The notes under the pieces were generated by a model, which was given only the letters and a program-made list of their open reading frames with translations, searched no databases and had not been told where the DNA came from. DNA of 64,000 nucleotides, from positions 1-64,000 of the forward strand of contig JAFPVC010000025.1 in assembly GCA_017413085.1 (NCBI GenBank). The letters are read 5' to 3'. This DNA comes from Prevotella sp. (lineage in GTDB: Bacteria > Bacteroidota > Bacteroidia > Bacteroidales > Bacteroidaceae). Positions 21,544 through 31,777 of this stretch are shown here, piece by piece. The translations under genes were made by a program, and so were the position numbers. Positions within the stretch are counted from its first letter, which is position 1, and every line of letters begins with the position of its first letter.

Positions 21544-23676
21544 TTAATTTCTATATGCTGGGTTCTGATAAGCATCCTTTTCTTCCTTGCTCATTTCCAT
21601 GCCGTCAATCTGTCCCTGTGGGATTGGACGCAGGTAGTAGCCAGGTTTGATGTCGCGCTTGTAGGTCTTAAGTTCCGTGTCGGTATAACCATCACCACCA
21701 ATTTTATAGGTAGAAGCGCGTTCTTCCCACTTCTGTGTGCGAACGAGGTCGAACCAACGATAACCTTCACCCCAGAACTCACGGCTACGTTCGTCAAGGA
21801 TGTAGTCGATGGTGATTTCTTCAGGTGTAGCTGCTGTCATAGCTTCGCTGTTGTCGATAGAGACTTGCTGCCTGTCGTTTACAGAGTATGTCTGCTTACC
21901 TGCACGGGCACGGAGTACGTTCACAAGGTCACGAGCGGTCATAGAACCTGTAGCGCCTTTAACGGCAGCCTCTGCAGCTATGAGGTAGAACTCAGAGAAC
22001 TTGGCAATGTTCCAAGGACGTGGGCTGCCGCCGTTCACCTTTGAGCCTAAGCCACCTGCGTTATCTGTGCGGTACATGCTAATCTTCCAGTTACATGGAT
22101 AACACTTACGGGTGATGTTCTTGACACTGCGAACGAAATAAGGTGCGCCAGGTATAGAACCGAAGTTGAAGCCTGTGGTCTCTGTCATCTTGACCTTGCC
22201 TTCATCGTCTTTGTCAGGGTCACCATTAGCTTTTCTCGTTATGATTTCAGACTTAGTCCAGTCGATATTTGCTTCAGAAGCTTCATCGAGGAAGCGGAAA
22301 TATATTTCATTTGGTTTGATCTCCGCATTGTTGGCTGCATTATAGACATTAGGAACTTTGCTGCCACTCTTATCCCAGTTTGTGAAGTAGCTGAGTGTGA
22401 ATGTAGCGTCGTAGCGAGAGTCGATAGCCTTAACTGCATCTTCCCATACACCGCCTTCAATGAATGCACTGGCAACTGGAGCCATACGTGTCCAAGGACG
22501 ACCGAGACCTTGTACTGCCTCACGCTGAACAGGGTTGATTGATCCCTGCTTCTCTACACCATTTTCGTACTTGTCGATGCTGACGATATTACCATTGTCA
22601 TCGTATTTGAAAACATCAGCCAAAGCCCTTATCTCAGTGTAGTTCCATGTCTCGAACCAGTAAGCGAAGTTTTCAGGAGAAGCACCGTTACCCCAGCCGT
22701 AACCTGCACCACCGTTGCCATACTCCTCGTTCTCGCTGTGGTCGGCGTAGAGCATAATTTCTGAGTTGCGGTCGTTGGTAGCCACGTTAACGTCATAGAA
22801 TGTGTTCTGCAGGGCGTATGGGCCAGGGTTGTTGATAGCCTCGAGAGCTACATCGTAAGCCAGCTGATAGTACTGTGCAGCAGTTTTTGGGTTATCGCTC
22901 ACATCTTTGCGCTCGCACTCAGGATAGGTTGGGATGTTGTTTGGATTCTCCAACCACCATGCAAAAGTCAGATATGCCTTTGCAAGGTACAAGCGAGCCA
23001 CATTCTTGGTAACAGTACCAGTCAGACGTGGGGTTTCCGGAAGGTCGGCCACAGCCTTCTCAAGGTCGGTGAAGATTGCCTTGTAAACCTCAGGAACGGT
23101 GTTACGTACAGAGGTGCGTGTTTTAGTAGTATTGTACTTCAGTTCACCTGCACCAAGATCCAATGGCACACCACCGAAGGTCTGAACAAGCATGAAGTAG
23201 TCGAATGCACGGAAGAAGTAAGCTTCAGCCAACTGGGCATCGCTGAGACCTACTGCACCACCGTTCTCTATGATACCGCTGGCAGTATTAATGTTGGCGA
23301 ATGCCTGTCCCCAAAGGTTACCAGCATCATTGTTGCTTGGAGTAATAGCACTTCTGTCAGCGTCACCAGGGTTTCCTGTTTCAGCCAGCATATCCAGCGA
23401 TGTGAAGTTGCTACCATGACCAGACTGTGCGTATGTATATTCGTCAGTACCCGTCTCACAGCTGTTGAGATAGTAACCGTTGCCATAGAAATAGCGCAGG
23501 TGAGCATAGAGAGAGGTAAGAGCTCCCTCCATACCTGTCTTCGAGGTGAAGAATGAGGTATCAAACTGACTGCGAGACTGCTCATCGAGTATGTCAGAGC
23601 AGGAAACCAATGACGAGGCTAAACCACAGCTTACAAGGCCCGCAGCAATATAATATTTTATATTTTTCGTTTTCAT
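21544..23676 (-). CDS. SusD/RagB-family glycan-binding lipoprotein
   Basis: 710 residues, at the long end of the family. The signal peptide ends in the lipobox LVSC (Cys about residue 26), so the protein should be lipidated and sit on the cell surface, capping its SusC partner. The SusD landmarks are AEAYFFRAFDYFMLVQTFGG, VARLYLAKAYLTFAW, and the C-terminal DERSREFWGEGYRWFDLVRT. It follows SusC by 39 bp. The glycan is not readable from SusD itself; the GH8 gene upstream hints at xylo-oligosaccharides. Confidence 0.95.
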   Translation of the reverse strand: MKTKNIKYYIAAGLVSCGLASSLVSCSDILDEQSRSQFDTSFFTSKTGMEGALTSLYAHLRYFYGNGYYLNSCETGTDEYTYAQSGHGSNFTSLDMLAETGNPGDADRSAITPSNNDAGNLWGQAFANINTASGIIENGGAVGLSDAQLAEAYFFRAFDYFMLVQTFGGVPLDLGAGELKYNTTKTRTSVRNTVPEVYKAIFTDLEKAVADLPETPRLTGTVTKNVARLYLAKAYLTFAWWLENPNNIPTYPECERKDVSDNPKTAAQYYQLAYDVALEAINNPGPYALQNTFYDVNVATNDRNSEIMLYADHSENEEYGNGGAGYGWGNGASPENFAYWFETWNYTEIRALADVFKYDDNGNIVSIDKYENGVEKQGSINPVQREAVQGLGRPWTRMAPVASAFIEGGVWEDAVKAIDSRYDATFTLSYFTNWDKSGSKVPNVYNAANNAEIKPNEIYFRFLDEASEANIDWTKSEIITRKANGDPDKDDEGKVKMTETTGFNFGSIPGAPYFVRSVKNITRKCYPCNWKISMYRTDNAGGLGSKVNGGSPRPWNIAKFSEFYLIAAEAAVKGATGSMTARDLVNVLRARAGKQTYSVNDRQQVSIDNSEAMTAATPEEITIDYILDERSREFWGEGYRWFDLVRTQKWEERASTYKIGGDGYTDTELKTYKRDIKPGYYLRPIPQGQIDGMEMSKEEKDAYQNPAYRN

Positions 23677-23715
23677 ATCTTGATAAATCGTTTAATTTCT
23701 TTTGTTTCGATTGTA

Positions 23716-26700
23716 TTAGAACGTTACGTTAAGACCGAACAGGAAGTTACGTGTAGATGGTGTGTTGTATCCGATGATTGGCATCTTGTGCTTGCCTGAG
23801 TACTCACCGTATGCCACAGCCGTATTCTCGTTAGCCCAAGAGTTGGTCTCTGGGTCAAGTCCACACTCGTTAGTGTATGGAGAGAAGAGCACGAATGGGT
23901 TCTGGATTGTAGCATAGAGGCGCAGACGGCTGATGCCGAGGTTCTTGACAGCCTGCAACTTAGCGAAGTCGTAACCGAGAGTGATGGCACGAATCTTCAG
24001 ATAGCCACCGTTGAAGTAACCCAGTGTAGAAGCATACTTGGCATTGTCGGTGTCACCTGCACCTGCAGGTTTTGGATACTTTGCGCCAGTGTTCTCCTCA
24101 GTCCAGTAGTCAACGTCAAGCTGACCACGACGACCAGTGAGCATGTTCAGGTAACCGTTAGAAGAGTGGATGGCAGAGATAACCTTACCACCGATCTGGA
24201 ATGCACCGATAACGGTGAAGTCGAAGTTCTTATAGGTAACAGTAGAGTTAAAACCACCGAGGAGGTCTGGCTCCATGTCGATAATCTGGCGGTCGTCAGC
24301 ATTGATGGCACGTGTTGGCCTCTGTACAGTATTGCCGTTTATGTCTGTATCCTCAACGTAGTCACCGGTATATTTTACCTTAATCATACCGAGGTTGCCA
24401 CCTGGCTCAAGAATTTCGCGGTTTGTCTTGCCGTCACTATAGGTGATGATGTCGCTCTCGTTCCACAGACCCTGATTCTCATAGTCATATATAACGTCGA
24501 TTGGGTGTCCAACGAACCAGCGGTTGCCCTCGTCTCTTGTGCGTCCAGACTCCAGCGCAGTCAGTTTGTTGCGGTTAGCATAGAGGTTGATTCCAGCCTC
24601 CCAGTTCCAACCGTTCTTGTTGTCGATGATAACACCGTTCAGAGAAAGCTCGAAACCCTTGTTCTGTGTTGTACCGATGTTGCCAGTGTAACTAGATACA
24701 CCTGATGTAGAAGGCATAGATACGTCAAGAAGCACGTCCTTTGTCTTCTGTACATAGTACTCGAACGAACCGTTCAAGCGACCATTGAAGAAGGAGAAGT
24801 CAAGACCGAAGTTCCAAGTCTTTGAATACTCCCAACCGAGTTCAGAGTTAGGCAGGATGTTTACATAGTAGCCGGCTTTGTATGTGTCGCCGAAGTTGTA
24901 GTTGCGGATATTAAGACTGCCAAGGGTAGAATATGGAGAAATTGCCTGGTTTGAAGTCTGACCGAAACCTACGCGGAGCTTCAGATTGTCAATCCACTTG
25001 TACTGTGACATGAAGTCCTCGCGTGCAATGTTCCAACCTGCAGAGAATGCAGGGTATGTGTGCCACTGGTGTCCTGGTGCCAGACGAGAAGAACCGTCGG
25101 TACGGATGGCAACAGAAGCCATGTATTTGTTGTCATAAGAGTACATCACACGACCCATCCAAGATACGAGACCACTCTTCCAGTAGTTGTAGTTTTGGAG
25201 TTTCTTCTCAGTAGATGCCTTGTCAAGTGCATAGTACTGGAAAAGGTCGTAAGGAATGCCCTGTGCGGAAGCACCTGTAGATTCGTAAACTGTCTGTTCT
25301 GCTGAGTACAGACCTACGATGTTCAAGTTGTGCTTCTCATTGAATGTGCGATCGTAAGTGATAAGGTTCTCAACTGCCCAGTTGCGGGTCTGATCTTCTG
25401 AGATGCTGCCGCCGTTGATGGCATTTGCGTCCTTGTTGAGAACACCAGTACCTGTGAAGCTACCGTTCTTGGATGTGCGGTAGTTGAGACCGATGTTGAT
25501 GCGATAGCTCAGACCCTCAACCCATGGGCACTTCAGTTCACCGAACAGAGTGTTGTATGTACCGAGACCCTTGGTTTCATTGAGCCATACATCCTCTAAG
25601 CTTTCTGCAACGTCACGAGTCAGAACTGCAGAGTCGTCTGCCGGCATTGCGATGTAGCGCTTGATGCTTCCGTCTTCATTGTATGGGCTTGACAGTGGAG
25701 TCTTGCTGAGTACGTTGTAGATGTCGCTTCTGCCCTCGTTCTTGCGATAGCTGGTATTGGTGTTCAAACCGAAGCGGAAGAACTTGCCTACGTTCTGGTC
25801 GAATGTACCATGAACAGAAATACGGTTGTACTGCTCGGTAGGAACGACAGACTCATCATGGTAGTAACCTGCACCGAAGCTGTAGCTGCCACCGTTAGTG
25901 CCGCCTGTGATGCTTATATCGTGGTTGTGGCCTACGCCGGTCTTATAATAGAGGTCCTGCCAGTCGGTGTTTGTGTCGTCGCTCTCAGCGAGTGAGTTAG
26001 CATATCTGCCGGCATACTGACGGAACTTGCTGTACGTAGGACCGTCCATCATAGGATATTTCTTGAATACGGTCTTGAAGTTGACGTAACCGTTGTAGCT
26101 TACCTTTGCAGGAGCACCCATGGCACCCTTGACGGTCGTGATGATGATGACACCGTTAGCACCACGAGAACCATAGATGGCTGTGGCAGAGGCATCCTTG
26201 AGGATATCCATAGACTTGATGTCAGAGGGGTTGATGTCGCTCAACTTACCCATGAATGGGATACCGTCGAGCACAATCAGAGGGTCGTTGCTGGCAGAGA
26301 GTGAACGCTGACCACGAACGCGGATCTGCATTTCCTCACCAGGCTTTGTGCTGGTCTGTGTCATCTGCACGCCAGCTACACGTCCCTGCAGGGCCTGAGC
26401 AGCATTGGTCGCAGCAATCTGGTTCAGTTTCTCGCCGCCGATGTTGGCAACAGAGCCTGTCACAGACTCACGGCGCTGTGTACCGTAACCGATAACGACA
26501 ACCTCGTTGAACACGTTGGCTCCGTCTTCTGCGAGTGTTACGTTGATGCCGTCACCAGCCTTTATTTCCTGTGTCTCGTAGCCAACGTAGGAAACAACAA
26601 GCGTTGCGCCAGGTTTGACGTTTAAGGAGAAGTGACCGTTCATGTCAGTAACGGTTCCATTGTTAGTACCTTTTTCCATGATTGTGGCACCGATCAGCGG

Positions 26701-26853
26701 ACCCTGAGAGTCGCTTATAATACCCGATGCCTGCTTCTGTTGCGTTTGTACGGCAGCAACCGTTCCTGTTTCTGCCGAAGCCTGCTGGGCTGTGGTCATA
26801 CCTATAAGGCACAAGCCAGCCACCAAGGCTGTTTTCTTTGCATTGAAACTCAT
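23716..26853 (-). CDS. SusC/RagA-family TonB-linked outer-membrane transporter
   Basis: 1045 residues. A signal peptide is followed by a carboxypeptidase-D-like regulatory domain (GPLIGATIMEKGTNNGTVTD). The TonB box and plug follow: EVVVIGYGTQRRESVTGSV, then LIVLDGIPF and ATAIYGSRGANGVIIITT. The 22-strand barrel ends in the typical aromatic terminus (NFLFGLNVTF). It imports glycans with its SusD partner. There is no anti-sigma/ECF pair and no hybrid two-component sensor next to it, so the regulator must lie elsewhere. Confidence 0.96.
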   Translation of the reverse strand: MSFNAKKTALVAGLCLIGMTTAQQASAETGTVAAVQTQQKQASGIISDSQGPLIGATIMEKGTNNGTVTDMNGHFSLNVKPGATLVVSYVGYETQEIKAGDGINVTLAEDGANVFNEVVVIGYGTQRRESVTGSVANIGGEKLNQIAATNAAQALQGRVAGVQMTQTSTKPGEEMQIRVRGQRSLSASNDPLIVLDGIPFMGKLSDINPSDIKSMDILKDASATAIYGSRGANGVIIITTVKGAMGAPAKVSYNGYVNFKTVFKKYPMMDGPTYSKFRQYAGRYANSLAESDDTNTDWQDLYYKTGVGHNHDISITGGTNGGSYSFGAGYYHDESVVPTEQYNRISVHGTFDQNVGKFFRFGLNTNTSYRKNEGRSDIYNVLSKTPLSSPYNEDGSIKRYIAMPADDSAVLTRDVAESLEDVWLNETKGLGTYNTLFGELKCPWVEGLSYRINIGLNYRTSKNGSFTGTGVLNKDANAINGGSISEDQTRNWAVENLITYDRTFNEKHNLNIVGLYSAEQTVYESTGASAQGIPYDLFQYYALDKASTEKKLQNYNYWKSGLVSWMGRVMYSYDNKYMASVAIRTDGSSRLAPGHQWHTYPAFSAGWNIAREDFMSQYKWIDNLKLRVGFGQTSNQAISPYSTLGSLNIRNYNFGDTYKAGYYVNILPNSELGWEYSKTWNFGLDFSFFNGRLNGSFEYYVQKTKDVLLDVSMPSTSGVSSYTGNIGTTQNKGFELSLNGVIIDNKNGWNWEAGINLYANRNKLTALESGRTRDEGNRWFVGHPIDVIYDYENQGLWNESDIITYSDGKTNREILEPGGNLGMIKVKYTGDYVEDTDINGNTVQRPTRAINADDRQIIDMEPDLLGGFNSTVTYKNFDFTVIGAFQIGGKVISAIHSSNGYLNMLTGRRGQLDVDYWTEENTGAKYPKPAGAGDTDNAKYASTLGYFNGGYLKIRAITLGYDFAKLQAVKNLGISRLRLYATIQNPFVLFSPYTNECGLDPETNSWANENTAVAYGEYSGKHKMPIIGYNTPSTRNFLFGLNVTF

Positions 26854-27445
26854 ACGTTTGGTTTGTTAGTAAAGAATGTTAGTTAATTATTAATAATGAT
26901 ATAGTCTTTTATGACTGTTCAGGTGATTGAAATATATTTGAAATATATTGTTTTTAATGATAGTTAAATAGAATTAATCTAATTGTTTGCAAAGTTAGAT
27001 TATTTTTTTTATTTATCACGCAGTTTTGTGTTTCGTTTCATTGCGTTTTTGTGTCAACTTTGTATTTTAGTCGCATTTCCTTGCGATAAAAGTCAGCAAA
27101 GTCAATTTTGGTTTCATATACGCCGAAATTTCGATGTTTTGATATATTGTTGTAATACAGCAATATACACAACGAAAGGAAGGGGGTGCCATTCTCTTTT
27201 GTTGTAATTAGGGCTTGATTAGGATGTAATTAGGGCCTGATTACACTGTAATCGGGTGCTGATTATGATGTAAAAGTGGCCTTTTAGCATTGTAATCGCA
27301 TATAAGATTACAAAATTCGACAGGAAAATTGAACTGCAAAACGCTGAATGATGCCCAGATTAACACTTGTTAACCTCTATTTTGAGGGAAAAATGCGTGC
27401 GTCATTTGTTCACATATTTTTCCTTGTGTGATGGTATAAAACTGC
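26854..27445. other. long intergenic region upstream of susC
   Basis: I see no gene here. A minus-strand -7 element TAACTTTG at 26990-26997 could start the susC transcript, giving a leader of about 130 nt, but no good -33 TTTG is at the expected distance. The region also holds the 22-bp array (27203-27299) and, at 27377-27390, CTCTATTTTGAG, which recurs at 60081-60092. Confidence 0.6.
27203..27299. repeat. array of 22-bp units, locus A
   Basis: Four complete imperfect units start at exactly 22-bp spacing (27203, 27225, 27247, 27269) and a partial fifth starts at 27291. The form is TGTAATTAGGGCCTGATTACAC. Where one unit meets the next, ATTACA/TGTAAT form a short inverted repeat. The same unit occurs at 44302 and 59911. 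Confidence 0.85.
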
Positions 27446-28765
27446 TTATTTGGGAGCAATGACCTGATAGCGGCCACTCAGGTGCATGAAAGCAAACAGG
27501 CGCAGCAAACCATCGTAGTAGGCATCGAAATATCCATCGTCGAACGGTTCGTGCTTGGCATTCCACAGAGCATCGACAAACTCCTTGCTCTTGGCATGGC
27601 TGCACATGACGGATGCTGCCGCTGTCGTGGCGACAAGACCGATAGAGTGGCGCAACTTGCGGAAACCGCCGGCTTGCAGTATCTCATCGTCTGCAGGCAG
27701 AGAACCGTCTACACGGTATTGATCTACAAAGTTGTTGACACCCTGTGAATAAAAGAAATTCTGGATTTTTTCGCCGTACTGCTGCTGCCATTCGCGGTCT
27801 GCACAGCTCCATTCATAGTCGAGTGCCATGTTCATGGGGACTCGCCATGAGTCGTAGCGGAAGTTGCTGCCGCCGTTGCGACGTCCGCCGAATCCCTGCA
27901 TCATGCTGCCGTCATACTGGCACATGTCGGGATTAAGTCCCGTCGTTTCATTGCATGCCTTGTGCATGAAGGCACGTGACTTCTCCGCACATTCCAGCCA
28001 GTAGTCGGAACGGCCGTCGTCAGCCCACTTTGCCCACACTTCATAAAAGGCAGGGATGTGGTAGGAGGGGTCGGTGAAACGCTGTCCGAAACCGTCGGGC
28101 GTGAAAGTGATGAGCTTGTTTTCTGGATCAATTAGGTAGGCTTGTTGCTTCTGCAGCGTGGCTTCGCCCTGACGTGGGCCGCGAGGACCGAAGGCCGGCA
28201 GCTCCACCTCGCGGGGCATGATGTTGCTGAGTATGCGCTGTGCCTCAGCCTTATAGTTGATGCCGGTGTCATTGCCCCAGCGGTTGGAAGCGAATATGAG
28301 CGCCGTGATGAAATATAGTTCTCCGTCAGATGCCGCACCCTCAGCGTTGCGTGTGCCGTCGGTCTTGCAGCTCCATGCGAAATATCCCTCGCGCGGTCCG
28401 CTCTGGTGCTGCATGTATTTCTTGCTCCACCGCCACAGACGGTCGAAAATGTCTTTCTGGTCAAACTGCACGGCAATCATCATGCCGTAGGACATGCCCT
28501 CGGTGCGTGCGTCGTGGTTCTTGATGTCAGACACGTAGCCCATCGAGTCGCCAACTTCAAAGTATACCTTGTTTGGGCCATGAAACACATCATTGAATAC
28601 CTCCTGCACCTTGGCGTCCACGCTCTGTGCAGAATAGCCCATCTCCGCGAATACGTTGCGGTACTTTTGAGTTTCAAAAGCCCCCTGCGTCCACGGTTTA
28701 TACATTTGAGAGTGTGCTCCGAGTGTAATTAATGTCATTGCAAGTGCTAAAAAATGCTTTCTCAT
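27446..28765 (-). CDS. GH8 glycosidase, reducing-end xylose-releasing exo-oligoxylanase-like
   Basis: 439 residues with a signal peptide (cleavage near GAHSQ). GH8 landmarks are DARTEGMSYGMMIAVQ with the general-acid Glu near residue 95, WRWSKKYM, and AWSCKTDG...AASDGELYFITAL with a likely catalytic Asp. The length and motif spacing fit the Rex enzymes that trim xylose from the reducing end of xylo-oligosaccharides, an assignment by resemblance. It has its own promoter and lies upstream of SusC/SusD on the same strand, so a small xylan-related PUL is plausible. Confidence 0.85.
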   Translation of the reverse strand: MRKHFLALAMTLITLGAHSQMYKPWTQGAFETQKYRNVFAEMGYSAQSVDAKVQEVFNDVFHGPNKVYFEVGDSMGYVSDIKNHDARTEGMSYGMMIAVQFDQKDIFDRLWRWSKKYMQHQSGPREGYFAWSCKTDGTRNAEGAASDGELYFITALIFASNRWGNDTGINYKAEAQRILSNIMPREVELPAFGPRGPRQGEATLQKQQAYLIDPENKLITFTPDGFGQRFTDPSYHIPAFYEVWAKWADDGRSDYWLECAEKSRAFMHKACNETTGLNPDMCQYDGSMMQGFGGRRNGGSNFRYDSWRVPMNMALDYEWSCADREWQQQYGEKIQNFFYSQGVNNFVDQYRVDGSLPADDEILQAGGFRKLRHSIGLVATTAAASVMCSHAKSKEFVDALWNAKHEPFDDGYFDAYYDGLLRLFAFMHLSGRYQVIAPK

Positions 28766-28800
28766 TATTTATATATAGGTTTGTGTTGAACAACTGCGTG

Positions 28801-28832
28801 CAAAGATAAGTGTTTTTTGACAACTGTGCAAA
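28801..28832 (-). promoter_or_regulatory. promoter of the GH8 gene
   Basis: On the minus strand TTTG (28829-28832) and TATCTTTG (28801-28808) are 20 bp apart, 36 bp before the GH8 start codon. Confidence 0.7.
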
Positions 28833-28954
28833 ATATAATATGCGAAACGTGAGTTTTTACACATTTCGGATAAATAATAACACATTTTCCTTGTCGTGTT
28901 AATGCTGTTGAATTATTAAATAGTGTTAACGAACTGCATTTTTTTACCGAAATA

Positions 28955-28987
28955 TTTGGAGGGTATTACAAAAAAGTAGTACTTTTG
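28955..28987 (+). promoter_or_regulatory. promoter of the first ABC operon
   Basis: TTTG (28955-28958) is followed after 21 bp by TACTTTTG (28980-28987), ahead of the ABC ATPase start at 29074. Confidence 0.7.
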
Positions 28988-29012
28988 CAGTGTACTATTA
29001 AAGTATTACACT
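28977..29012 (+). promoter_or_regulatory. candidate GntR/YtrA operator
   Basis: Two interleaved inverted repeats cover and follow the -7 box: TAGTAC-N9-GTACTA (28977-28997) and AGTGTA-N12-TACACT (28989-29012). The operon ends with a YtrA-type GntR regulator, a family that usually represses its own operon from such palindromes. Confidence 0.55.
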
Positions 29013-29073
29013 AATACAGACGTTTTGAATTGAATTTTATAACCAACCTTACAAAGTAAAAATTGATAGGATT

Positions 29074-29889
29074 ATGATTGAGGTAAGCAACATCAGTTTT
29101 AAGTATCCAGGTCAGAAAAATCTGGTATTTGACAATTTCAGCCTTACGCTGGAACAGGACAACATCTACGGCCTATTGGGCAAGAACGGTACGGGCAAGT
29201 CAACGCTGCTCTATCTGATAAGCGGACTGCTGAGGCCGAAGGAGGGCAAGGTGCTCTATGAAGGTGTGGAGACACGCAAGAGAAAGCCGGAAACGCTGCA
29301 GGAGATTTTCATAGTGCCGGAGGAGTTTGACCTCCCTGCCATGTCGCTCAACGATTATGTGAAGATAAACCGCCCGTTCTATCCGAGGTTTAGCACGCAG
29401 GTGCTTGAGGACTGCCTGAAGGATTTCGAACTCACCACTGACATAAAGCTCAATGCTCTCTCTATGGGCCAGAAGAAGAAGGTGTTCATGGCCTTCGCAC
29501 TGGCAACAAACACCAAGGTGATGCTGATGGACGAGCCTACCAACGGACTGGACATCCCGTCGAAGAGTCAGTTCCGCAAGGTGGTGGCACAGTATATGAG
29601 TGATGACCGCACGCTGATAATCTCCACTCACCAGGTGCACGACGTGGAATCGCTGCTCGACCATATACTGATACTATCTCCGCAGAAACTGCTGCTCGAT
29701 GCTTCGGTGGCCGACATTCAGGAGAAATACACCTTTGAATACCGCATGCCGGGCGAGATGGACGATGTCATCTATGCCGAGCCGTCGCTGCAGGGCAATG
29801 CAGTGATAGCACCGCGCAAGGCGGACAGCGCAGAGACGCAGGTGAACCTGGAACTGTTGTTTAATGCTGTAACGGAAGGAAAGATTTAG
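29074..29889 (+). CDS. ABC transporter ATP-binding protein (YtrB/CcmA-like)
   Basis: 271 residues. The Walker A GKNGTGKST is near residue 37, the signature is a variant SMGQKKK, Walker B is VMLMDEPTNGLD, and the H-loop lies in STHQVHD. Together with two membrane proteins and the GntR gene downstream it forms a four-gene export-type system. No binding protein is present, which points to export or envelope stress. The usual LSGGQ is replaced by LSMGQ, normal in this subfamily. Confidence 0.9.
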   Translation: MIEVSNISFKYPGQKNLVFDNFSLTLEQDNIYGLLGKNGTGKSTLLYLISGLLRPKEGKVLYEGVETRKRKPETLQEIFIVPEEFDLPAMSLNDYVKINRPFYPRFSTQVLEDCLKDFELTTDIKLNALSMGQKKKVFMAFALATNTKVMLMDEPTNGLDIPSKSQFRKVVAQYMSDDRTLIISTHQVHDVESLLDHILILSPQKLLLDASVADIQEKYTFEYRMPGEMDDVIYAEPSLQGNAVIAPRKADSAETQVNLELLFNAVTEGKI

Positions 29890-29986
29890 CTTCGCTAAAA
29901 GTGAAAAGTGAAGAGTGAAAAGTGAAAAATACCATGCGGAATATGTTTCGCTTCGGTAATAATAATTTTCAATTATCAATTAGTAT
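29889..29986. repeat. modular inverted-repeat element, 7-mer class
   Basis: The left arm has heptamers GTGAAAA/GTGAAGA (29899-29926). The core TACCATGCGGAATATG starts near 29930. The right arm carries inverted heptamers (TTTTCAA, TTATCAA). It fills the gap between the ATPase and the first permease. Confidence 0.7.
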
Positions 29987-29989
29987 TCG

Positions 29990-30796
29990 ATGGTACAGTT
30001 TGATATAAAAAGGTTCGGTAGGCTGGCAAGGTGGTCGCTTACCAACGACAAGGGATATTATCTGAGACAGTTCTTGCAGCTGTTGGCGATGGGTACGCTG
30101 GCATTCGTGTTCTTCGGAACAAACGAATTTCACCCCACTTCGTCAGACGGGTATGCGCTTTCGGGCAATTATGAAGCGTGCTGCGTAATCGTGATAATGA
30201 CACTGTTTGGCTCTGCGATAATCGGTCCGTCCATGATGTTCTACAGCATGAAGGGCAAGCACGACAGGCAGGCACTCATGATGCTGCCGGCATCCAACTT
30301 TGAGAAATACCTGATGCGATATGCCAACTGGATTATACAGTTGCCCGTAATTATGGCGGCATTCCTCTGCGCCGACCTCGTGCAGTATGTCGTTGCTTCT
30401 TCGCTGGGCATGAAGGATGTAGCGTTTGTAATGGAATATGTGAATAATGTAAGACACGATATATTTCCTCCTCTCGCCGAGAACAGGCTGCTGGTCATGT
30501 TGTTTATTTCGCTGCTAAGCATGCACTCCTTTTATGCATTGGGAGCCACGTTCTTCCGCAACCGCAAGTATGCGTGGGTTCTGACCACGCTGGCGGTGAT
30601 AGCGCTGAGCATTGTTCAGGCGAAGGTGTTGCCCAGTCTTAATTACTCGCTGGTGTATGATAATCCGTCAAAGATTTCAAACACTTTTGTTGTGCTGACA
30701 GACGTATTCTATGGAGCATGGGCAGTATTGAACTTCTGGCTGTCATACAAGTTGTTCTGCAGAACACAGGTGAAGGGTAAGTTTGTTAATGTTTAA
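29990..30796 (+). CDS. ABC-type membrane subunit
   Basis: 268 residues with about six hydrophobic segments (near residues 26-42, 53-75, 105-130, 160-185, 197-215 and 232-250). It begins with the cytoplasmic FDIKRFGRLARWSL, shared in form with the next gene (FDINRFGRTLRWVL), so the two are paralogs and probably make a heteromeric channel with the upstream ATPase. I recognise no specific substrate family. Confidence 0.75.
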   Translation: MVQFDIKRFGRLARWSLTNDKGYYLRQFLQLLAMGTLAFVFFGTNEFHPTSSDGYALSGNYEACCVIVIMTLFGSAIIGPSMMFYSMKGKHDRQALMMLPASNFEKYLMRYANWIIQLPVIMAAFLCADLVQYVVASSLGMKDVAFVMEYVNNVRHDIFPPLAENRLLVMLFISLLSMHSFYALGATFFRNRKYAWVLTTLAVIALSIVQAKVLPSLNYSLVYDNPSKISNTFVVLTDVFYGAWAVLNFWLSYKLFCRTQVKGKFVNV

Positions 30797-30836
30797 TTAA
30801 TGCACAATGCACAATGCATAATGCATTATGAATTTT
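30797..30836. repeat. 7-mer repeat, partial element
   Basis: Heptamers AATGCAC, AATGCAC, AATGCAT and AATGCAT are followed by a short inverted end (TATGAATT). No CATGCGG core is present. It lies between the two membrane-subunit genes. Confidence 0.65.
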
Positions 30837-30847
30837 AAAAAAGTATT

Positions 30848-31777
30848 ATGAAAAGTTTCGATATAAATAGATTTGGTAGGACGCTGCGCTGGGTGCTGGC
30901 TGTCAACTACCGCACGTTGATGATGTGGTTTGCGGGTACTTTCACGGCAGTACTCATGGGTGAGATGTTGTTGAATATGATCAACAGACCTTTTGAACCT
31001 TACGTTATGATAAATACGTTTTCTACTGCAGGATCGTTTCTCTTCTTTGTGGCTACGCTCATATTGATAGGCTCCGTGGTGGCGAGTATAAATGAGAAGC
31101 GCAAGCGCACCAGATTCCTGATGCTGCCGTCAACGAATGTGGAGAAATACCTCGCACTGATAGTCTATACAGCAGTTGTCAGTGTGGTAGGCGTGTTCCT
31201 CGCAATGGTGCTGGGCGACTCTGTCCGCATGTTGTATTACTGGGTGAAGGAGGCCTGCGGCTTTATACCGGAATACTATGTTAGGTCCGTTTGGTCCAAA
31301 GAGTTTGACAATCATGAGTTCTACTGGTATTCATCGGCAGTGCCACAGGTGTTGAAGAACATCAGCTTCTACAATGAACAGTTCGATTACGGCATGAAGC
31401 CGACAATGTACTGGATAATGGAGAACACTCTGACTTATACCTTTGTGGTGTGGCTGTTCTCGCTATATACACTGGGCGGAACGCTGCTGCGCAAGTATTC
31501 CTTCGTGATAACCTGTCTGGTGATGCTGCTCTGCGTGATAGTATTCGCAAACCTGCAGGACTATTACGAATGGACATTCTTAGAGCACAGGTGGATTGAA
31601 AATGCAGACAAGAAGGGTATGCATTGCGTATATACGGAGATAGGCACGGTGCCATACGTGCTCAGCATACTGTTTACACTGCTCACCGTGTTCAACTACT
31701 GGGCTTCATACCGCATATTCAAGGGCTTTCAGATAATAACCAATAAATGGACAAACTATGACATTCTCAAACGATAA
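30848..31777 (+). CDS. ABC-type membrane subunit, paralog
   Basis: 309 residues with about six hydrophobic segments and the same N-terminal pattern as the preceding subunit. A larger extracytoplasmic insert follows the third segment (about residues 135-180). The 3' end overlaps the GntR gene by 20 bp, which indicates coupling. It is the second channel subunit by inference. Confidence 0.75.
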   Translation: MKSFDINRFGRTLRWVLAVNYRTLMMWFAGTFTAVLMGEMLLNMINRPFEPYVMINTFSTAGSFLFFVATLILIGSVVASINEKRKRTRFLMLPSTNVEKYLALIVYTAVVSVVGVFLAMVLGDSVRMLYYWVKEACGFIPEYYVRSVWSKEFDNHEFYWYSSAVPQVLKNISFYNEQFDYGMKPTMYWIMENTLTYTFVVWLFSLYTLGGTLLRKYSFVITCLVMLLCVIVFANLQDYYEWTFLEHRWIENADKKGMHCVYTEIGTVPYVLSILFTLLTVFNYWASYRIFKGFQIITNKWTNYDILKR